Positions 34,919-40,663 of a stretch of 40,663 nt of DNA are shown here, piece by piece. Made by a program: the position numbers and the translations under genes. Under the pieces are notes generated by a model. The model had not been told where the DNA came from. It worked only from the letters and a program-made list of their open reading frames with translations, and made no database searches. The stretch is from an uncultured Acidimicrobiaceae bacterium (GTDB taxonomy: Bacteria; Actinomycetota; Acidimicrobiia; Acidimicrobiales; Aldehydirespiratoraceae). The stretch is taken from the NCBI GenBank assembly GCA_913041415.1, contig CAJWHS010000014.1, forward strand, positions 1 through 40,663. The letters are read 5' to 3'. Positions within the stretch are counted from its first letter, which is position 1. Every line of letters begins with the position of its first letter.

Positions 34919-36001
34919 TCAGCGCGGCTTCACCGCCACGAAACTCTGCTGGAAGCCGATCGGTTCGACGAGGCGAAGCTGACCAAACCCTGCTTCCCGG
35001 ATCCATTCCGAGAACTGCTGATGCGTGAAGCAGAAGCCTCGTTCCGTGCTGGCCATCATCGTTGTGCCCATGATCACAGCGTGGGGGTTGAACTTTCGTT
35101 CGACGTCGACAAAGTAGTCGGCCAAGATCAAGGTGCCGCCAGGCTTGAGCGTCGCAAAAGCTCGTGTAATCAGGCTGCGTGCACCTGCCTCGCCTTCGGT
35201 TCGGCAAATATGGCCCAATACGACAATGTCGTAGTGGTCTACTTCGAGCGTCACCGTGTGAAAGTCGCCGGGTCGGAATTCACAGCGATCGGCAACTTCG
35301 TGTTCCAATGTCTTGGCTTGGGCCACCGGAAGAACGCCGTCAAGATCGTTGATCACTGCCCGACCTTCTGGACACGCCTTCAGAATCGCAATCGCCCACG
35401 GAGCGCCGCCCGCCCCCAGATCAAGAACTAACGGGGCCGATCGGGCTGAGTACCTGATCTTGAGATCAGCCCGGGTGGCACACCGAAACATGGTTGTAAA
35501 TGTGCCCTCGACGAGCGGAACGTAGAACGCTGCTGGGTCGTTTTCGATAGGCATCGATGGGCGCCCTGACCGAACCGTCTCCGCCAGACGGGTCCAGTTG
35601 TCGTGAGGGCCTGTCGCAACCGCAATGAGTTCTGCCATCGTTGCGGGACCGTCAGAAACCAGATAGCGACGGGCCGTGTCGTTCAATTCGTAGACGTCGT
35701 TGAACTGATCGAGAAGCTCAAGCGCAACGACACCATCGAGCAACGATCGAAGGTGTTCGACGGCTGCCCCAACGTCAGCCGCAACGTCCTCGGCCGAGGA
35801 CGGCCCCAAGCGTTGCAGGGCGTCGAAAACGTCGAGTTCGATTGCAGCCAGCAAGATGTAGTAGCGCCCAAGACCTTCAACTGCGGCCCAGACGGGCGCT
35901 GACGGAGGCGGTTTGAAATCCGTCCACGGGCGGCCCGTGTGGGCCATCGTGTGCGAGTTCTTTAATTCGGGGTAGGGCGCATCGCGCGGCTCAAAGCTCA
36001 T
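34919..36001 (-). CDS. SAM-dependent O-methyltransferase (dimerisation plus methyltransferase domain, acetylserotonin-OMT-like)
   Basis: N-terminal winged-helix-like LLAAIELDVFDAL..., LVLDLGAGGAPWAIAILKACPEGRAVINDL (SAM motif), LKPGGTLILADYF. Confidence 0.87.
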   Translation of the reverse strand: MSFEPRDAPYPELKNSHTMAHTGRPWTDFKPPPSAPVWAAVEGLGRYYILLAAIELDVFDALQRLGPSSAEDVAADVGAAVEHLRSLLDGVVALELLDQFNDVYELNDTARRYLVSDGPATMAELIAVATGPHDNWTRLAETVRSGRPSMPIENDPAAFYVPLVEGTFTTMFRCATRADLKIRYSARSAPLVLDLGAGGAPWAIAILKACPEGRAVINDLDGVLPVAQAKTLEHEVADRCEFRPGDFHTVTLEVDHYDIVVLGHICRTEGEAGARSLITRAFATLKPGGTLILADYFVDVERKFNPHAVIMGTTMMASTERGFCFTHQQFSEWIREAGFGQLRLVEPIGFQQSFVAVKPR

Positions 36002-36013
36002 GGATTTTCTCTC

Positions 36014-37048
36014 TCAGGGCCGCAGGAGGATCTTTCCGAAGAAGTCGCTGGCCATCATTTTCTCTTGCGCATCCGCTGCGTCCGCAAGGGCGAACTCCGA
36101 GTCAATGACGACTGCGAAATCTCCTTGACAGAACTTGTCCCAGGCTGGGCCAAACTCTTCTGGCCGGTAGGGATCAGATCCCAGGATTGAAATCCCTGAG
36201 TGGAACAGGTATCCAAGCGACGGAATCGTGGCTTCGTCACCTGAGGAGTTCCCGCAGTTCACCAGTCGGCCTCCCACGCCGATGCCAAAGAGTGACTGCC
36301 CGAAAAGTGCGGTCCCAACATGATCGAAAACCATGTCGACGCCCGCTCCCTGGGTGCATTCTCTTGCGAATCCGGCAATATCGGTGGTCCGGTTGTTGCA
36401 GACGTGTTCTGCACCGAGTTGGCGCGCACGCTCCGCTTTTTCATCGCTTCCTGCAGTTGCCAAGACCGTAGCGCCAGCCTGCTTGGCCAATTGGATCCCT
36501 GCGGTCGAAACGCCTGAGCCAGCGGCATGAATCATGACTGTTTCCCCGGCCCGAAGCTTGCCGACCTCAAAGAGCGCGTGGGACGCCGTCAGAAAGCAGG
36601 TCGGGAAAGTTGCTGCATGTTCCAGCGGCATCGCAGCCGGGACTGGATAAACGTGTGTCCCTGGAACGAGACACTTTTGTGCGTAACCACCGGCGAAGAT
36701 CCCTCCGAGAATGCCGAGCTCACCGTAGAGGTCGCCATGCCCGGCCAGTTTGGAAGCTTCATCGACTCCCGCCAAAGAAGGGTCGACGACGACTCGATCC
36801 CCCACCTCCACACCGATGACCGAATCCCCAACGGCGGAGACTACGCCGGCGATGTCCATGCCAGCGATGTGGGGATAGGTGAACCCTGGCATCTGGAACC
36901 ACCCATTGCGCTGAACAACATCCAATCGATTGAGCGAGGTCGCTGCAACATCAACGACGACGTCCGCTGGCCCGGGCTCAGGGTCCGGCACATCCTCGTA
37001 CCGCAGAACTTCTCGCCCCCCTGGCTCATAGTACAGCATCGCTTTCAT
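36014..37048 (-). CDS. Zinc-type/quinone alcohol dehydrogenase-like (MDR) oxidoreductase
   Basis: MKAMLYYEPGGREVLRYEDVPDPEPGPADVVV, HIAGMDIAGVVSAVGDSV, VMIHAAGSGVSTAGIQLAKQAGATVLATAGS. Confidence 0.92.
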   Translation of the reverse strand: MKAMLYYEPGGREVLRYEDVPDPEPGPADVVVDVAATSLNRLDVVQRNGWFQMPGFTYPHIAGMDIAGVVSAVGDSVIGVEVGDRVVVDPSLAGVDEASKLAGHGDLYGELGILGGIFAGGYAQKCLVPGTHVYPVPAAMPLEHAATFPTCFLTASHALFEVGKLRAGETVMIHAAGSGVSTAGIQLAKQAGATVLATAGSDEKAERARQLGAEHVCNNRTTDIAGFARECTQGAGVDMVFDHVGTALFGQSLFGIGVGGRLVNCGNSSGDEATIPSLGYLFHSGISILGSDPYRPEEFGPAWDKFCQGDFAVVIDSEFALADAADAQEKMMASDFFGKILLRP

Positions 37049-37137
37049 CTCAGAATGACTCCTTCTCCATATTCGGACTTCATCGTGAGGCAGCTTAGAA
37101 ACGTCACCATCACAAAGGTTGAGCCGACAAACACTGG

Positions 37138-38073
37138 CTACCTAAGCCCTCGAACAAACGGTTGAGCCAAGGCTGCAGGTGGTCGGACTCGATGCGCGAA
37201 GATTGCCATGCCCAGGATCGTGACGACGAAGGGGAGGGACTGAAGGAGCTCGCTGTTGACGTCGTACCCCAAACCTTGAACAGAAAGCCGGGCGGAAAGT
37301 GTTGCTGCGAAGACCACACACCCTGCAATTGTTCCTCGCAAGGTCCAGCCACCAAAGATCACTGCGGCGATAGCAATGAATCCCCTGCCACCGACCACCG
37401 AATCCTCGAACAACCCGATCTGGCCAAAGATGAGGAACCAGCCACCAAGACCAGAAGTAAACCCTGCGAAATACACCGACTGCCGGCGACGCTTGTTGAC
37501 ATCAATGCCAGAGACATCAGCTGACTGTGGATTTTCGCCCGATGCGCGGAGTTCGAGACCCCACTTGGTTCGGAAAACCAGCCACCAGCAGAACGGGATG
37601 AGCGCGTACAGCACGTAGAACGGCCAGCGTTGACCGAACAGGGCGCTCCCCAACAGTGGGATGTCGGAGAGCAACGGGATCTCCCACCGGCTCGCGAACG
37701 ATGTTTCGGGGTTGATCTCGTTGTCCAGAAACCCAACGAGACCAAACACGAGGATGTTGAGGGTCAACCCGACAACAAACTGATCGGCGGCCAGGCGATG
37801 ACTCATCTCGGCCTGGATCGCCGCTACCACCATGCCCCCTAGCGCTCCAGACAAAAGGGCCAGGCTGCTGGAGTTGGTGATGTCATAGCCGACCGCGCTT
37901 GTGAACGCCCCCCCAAGCAACATCCCTTCGACCGAGATGTTTAGCGTGCCGGATCGCTCTGCAACCCACTCCCCCGACGCAGCGAATGCAAGGAAGGCGG
38001 CAAACAGAGCCGCATTGATGTAGGTCGATTCACTACCGGCAATGTCCCACAGCGCTTCAAGAAATCCGCCCAT
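37138..38073 (-). CDS. ABC transporter permease (BMP/nucleoside type)
   Basis: AERSGTLNISVEGMLLGGAF motif, multi-TM; homologous layout to 1710..2642. Confidence 0.88.
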   Translation of the reverse strand: MGGFLEALWDIAGSESTYINAALFAAFLAFAASGEWVAERSGTLNISVEGMLLGGAFTSAVGYDITNSSSLALLSGALGGMVVAAIQAEMSHRLAADQFVVGLTLNILVFGLVGFLDNEINPETSFASRWEIPLLSDIPLLGSALFGQRWPFYVLYALIPFCWWLVFRTKWGLELRASGENPQSADVSGIDVNKRRRQSVYFAGFTSGLGGWFLIFGQIGLFEDSVVGGRGFIAIAAVIFGGWTLRGTIAGCVVFAATLSARLSVQGLGYDVNSELLQSLPFVVTILGMAIFAHRVRPPAALAQPFVRGLR

Positions 38074-38076
38074 GGC

Positions 38077-39174
38077 TCACACCCTCGCCGTCGCAGCCGC
38101 TCTGGCCCGACGTCGGTCTCGGAGGAACATCACTGCAGGAGGGAGCAGCAGGGCTAACACCAGCAGACCCTGAATGACGTCAGTGATACGGCCTTCAACG
38201 CCGGTGCTGCCCACAAAGCTAGAACCCGTCCGAAGTGAGGCAAACACGAACGCCACCGGGATCGCCGCCACCGCCTTCTCCCGCGAGACCAAGGCTACGA
38301 GAAGTCCGGTCCAGCCGATGTTGGCCGAGAATCCGGGTACCAGTTGATAGTTGCCAAAGGCGAAACCGCCTCCGGCGAGCATTGCCGCCCCTGCCAGTCC
38401 GGCGAACCCGCCGCCGACAAGAAGAGCACCGGTGCCGTATGTCCGCTCAGCGACGCCGAACCGCTTTGCCGCCCGAGGATTCTTCCCCATCATCGATAGG
38501 CGGAAGCCCCAGATCGTGCGTCCCATGGCGAAGGCCACGAGCGCGGCCAGTGCCACTGCGAAAAGTACGGTGAGCGGAAATTCGTTGCCGAACAGCTCGA
38601 TCCGAGCAAGTCGGTTTCCTTCCGCTAGTTGCTGGCTCACCTGGTTTCGATTTCCTCGGTCGGCTTCAGGGGCAAGCAGCAGCCACTGACGGCCGAGGGC
38701 ATATGCAACCGCCTGCGATGCAACCGTCACCAACAAGAGGGTGGACAACACCTCCGGCACCCCGCGAGAGAAGCGCAGGCCGGCGGCAAGGGCAGCCCAA
38801 ACTGCGCCACCCACGATCCCGAAAAACAAGATGATGGCAACATTGACGGGCCCTGGGCCGCCGATCAACAAACCGAAATAGGTTGCGGTCGCCGCTCCAA
38901 CGAGTAACTGCCCTTCCTGACCGATGTTGATGAGGCCCGCTTGACTTGAGACAATCGTGCCGAGTGCGACCAGCAGCAGCGGTGCTGCGTGGCCGAGCGT
39001 TTCGCCCCATCGCCCAGGGTTTCGCAGACTGCCGTCAAGCAGCGCAGAGAGAACGGGACGCCACTCCCCTCCGGTTGCCTGCACCAACATTGCAGAGAGC
39101 ACGAGGGCGCCGAAGACACTCACGCCGTAGAGCAGCAACCAATCAGCGATCCGTTGTGAACGCCCGTCCCTCAT
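38077..39174 (-). CDS. ABC transporter permease (BMP/nucleoside type)
   Basis: SSQAGLINIGQEGQLLVGAATATYFGLL motif, multi-TM. Confidence 0.88.
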   Translation of the reverse strand: MRDGRSQRIADWLLLYGVSVFGALVLSAMLVQATGGEWRPVLSALLDGSLRNPGRWGETLGHAAPLLLVALGTIVSSQAGLINIGQEGQLLVGAATATYFGLLIGGPGPVNVAIILFFGIVGGAVWAALAAGLRFSRGVPEVLSTLLLVTVASQAVAYALGRQWLLLAPEADRGNRNQVSQQLAEGNRLARIELFGNEFPLTVLFAVALAALVAFAMGRTIWGFRLSMMGKNPRAAKRFGVAERTYGTGALLVGGGFAGLAGAAMLAGGGFAFGNYQLVPGFSANIGWTGLLVALVSREKAVAAIPVAFVFASLRTGSSFVGSTGVEGRITDVIQGLLVLALLLPPAVMFLRDRRRARAAATARV

Positions 39175-40663
39175 AAGTTCGATCCTCCCATTAGGAGACC
39201 GATCTGTTCGAGGTCTGCGTTGTTCCGGTCCATCTCCCCAACAATCCGTCCACGAGAGATGACTGCGATCCGGCTTGCGAGGTCAAAGATCTCGTCGAGC
39301 TCGCTTGAGATCAGCAAGACCGCAACGCCTGCGGCTGCGGCGAATCGGATCCTGTTGGTCATGTACTCGATCGCTCCGACATCAAGTCCCCTCGTCGGCT
39401 GCGCAGCGACGAGCACCTTTGGATCCCGCCACATTTCTCGCGCAAAGACGACCCGCTGTTGATTTCCTCCCGAAAGGGTCCATAACGGGGCGTCAGGCCC
39501 GCTGCACTGGATCTCGAACTGTTCGATGAGTTCGTTTGCGTGCGCCATCATCTGGGTGCTGCTGATGATGCCTTGCCTGGCAACCCTCTCAGTATCGCCG
39601 AGGAGAAGATTTTCGGCGACCGACATGTTGAGGACGATGCCAGAATCGTGTCGATCCTCAGGCACCACAGCCACGCCGGCGCGAGCCATGGCCCCGGCCC
39701 GAGCTGCGTCAACTTTTTTGCCATCGACGACTACATCCCCCGAGGTGAGCGTAACCAGCGAAGAAAGCAGGTCTCCGAGCGGTCGCTGCCCATTGCCCTC
39801 GACCCCGGCGATCCCGAGGATCTCTCCCTGGTGGACGTCTAAGGAGAGGTCATCTAAGTGACGAACCCCACGACCGGCATCCCAAACAGCATTTCGGATC
39901 GACAACATCGCGGGGCTGATTAGATTCTGCTTCGAACGCTCTGCGGCGGCCTCGCTATCGGCGCGGTTAAGTCCGGCCCCCAACGCTGCCTCGTCCCGCA
40001 GTGAAACCTCGCGGCCGACCATGCCTCGTGCAAGGGTCGGCGCGTCTGCCTCGCTGGTGACAAGTCGATCAACGACCGCTCCATTTCGCATGATGGTGAT
40101 GTCGTCGGTAGCGCTCAGCACCTCGTTGAGTTTGTGACTGACCAGCACGACGACCCGGCCTTCAGCTGCGACAACCGAACGTAACGATTCGAAGAGTTGG
40201 GTGGACTCCTCTGGGGTAAGTACCGCGGTGGGTTCATCGAAGATCACGATGTTGGGATCCCGCCGAAGACACTTGATGATCTCGACTCTTTGCCGCAGAC
40301 CTGCGGTGAGGGATCCGACGTTGGCGTAAGGATCAATCTCCAGACCGTAGTGATTGCCGATTTCGCCGATTCGTTTCCGAACCTCAGCTGGCTCGAAGCG
40401 GCCGGCGTCACCGAGGGCGACGTTTTCCCAGACGGTCAATGCATCGACCAAGCTGAAGTGTTGATGCACCATGCCAAAGCCGAGCGACGCCGCAGTCAAG
40501 GGGTCGTGAATCTGACAAGGTTGGCCATCGATGCGGATCTCACCTGCGTCGGGAAGCACCAGGCCGATGAGCATCTTCATCAGGGTCGATTTCCCGGCTC
40601 CATTCTCGCCGAGGATTCCATGAATCATGCCGCGATGAAGGGACAGGTCGACGCCATCGCATG
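39171..40663 (-). CDS. ABC transporter ATP-binding protein, two NBDs, BMP/nucleoside-importer type (5' end beyond right edge)
   Basis: CDGVDLSLHRGMIHGILGENGAGKSTLMKMLIGL...DEPTAVLTPEES...VSHKLNEV; second NBD LSGGNQQRVVFAREM...AAQPTRGLDVGA; reads in frame to position 40663. Confidence 0.93.
   Translation of the reverse strand, partial: CDGVDLSLHRGMIHGILGENGAGKSTLMKMLIGLVLPDAGEIRIDGQPCQIHDPLTAASLGFGMVHQHFSLVDALTVWENVALGDAGRFEPAEVRKRIGEIGNHYGLEIDPYANVGSLTAGLRQRVEIIKCLRRDPNIVIFDEPTAVLTPEESTQLFESLRSVVAAEGRVVVLVSHKLNEVLSATDDITIMRNGAVVDRLVTSEADAPTLARGMVGREVSLRDEAALGAGLNRADSEAAAERSKQNLISPAMLSIRNAVWDAGRGVRHLDDLSLDVHQGEILGIAGVEGNGQRPLGDLLSSLVTLTSGDVVVDGKKVDAARAGAMARAGVAVVPEDRHDSGIVLNMSVAENLLLGDTERVARQGIISSTQMMAHANELIEQFEIQCSGPDAPLWTLSGGNQQRVVFAREMWRDPKVLVAAQPTRGLDVGAIEYMTNRIRFAAAAGVAVLLISSELDEIFDLASRIAVISRGRIVGEMDRNNADLEQIGLLMGGSNL

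Noticed and set aside
39171-40663. Degenerate second Walker B (VLVAAQPTRGLD) in the ATPase as a possible inactivation
   Set aside because: This AAQPTRGLD form is usual in the second NBD of nucleoside-type importers, so not unusual.
1-40663. CRISPR arrays, tRNA/rRNA genes, transposases, toxin-antitoxin or phage-defence genes
   Set aside because: None recognised on either strand by reading; no repeat-spacer pattern or relevant domain motifs found.

Overview
40.7-kb high-GC window with about 34 supported protein-coding genes and no rRNA, tRNA, CRISPR array or transposase that I could recognise. The gene style looks actinobacterial (inference only; taxonomy cannot be settled from reading). Layout: (i) 1-3.8 kb, BMP-family (nucleoside-type) ABC importer operon whose ATPase is cut by the left edge and appears chimeric there; (ii) 3.9-13.7 kb, VOC protein, rhomboid protease, class II dihydroorotase (pyrC) and orotate phosphoribosyltransferase (pyrE), exonuclease III, GDPD lipoprotein, yeast-FCY1-like cytosine deaminase, TauD-like dioxygenase, MFS, SDR and an F420/LLM oxidoreductase; (iii) 13.7-20.1 kb, LysR regulator divergent from a heterotetrameric sarcosine oxidase operon soxB-D-A-G, followed by a divergent ECF-sigma-like gene; (iv) 20.2-28.6 kb, class V aminotransferase divergent from an acetamidase/formamidase-ureABCFGD-amidohydrolase operon (no ureE); (v) 28.6-40.7 kb, a lower-GC block with LLM oxidoreductase, IPNS-like dioxygenase, a second amidohydrolase, two convergent Rieske oxygenases, VOC protein, O-methyltransferase, MDR reductase and a second BMP-type ABC importer running off the right edge. 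The best candidate for an undescribed system is the 21.6-40.7 kb set: import, oxidation/demethylation, deamination, amide hydrolysis and urease, which reads as a catabolic island for an unidentified N-rich compound. Other main leads are the chimeric ATPase at the left edge, a Rieske gene with no usable start codon unless one base is added, a 16-nt motif shared between two intergenic regions, and several candidate operators in divergent promoters.
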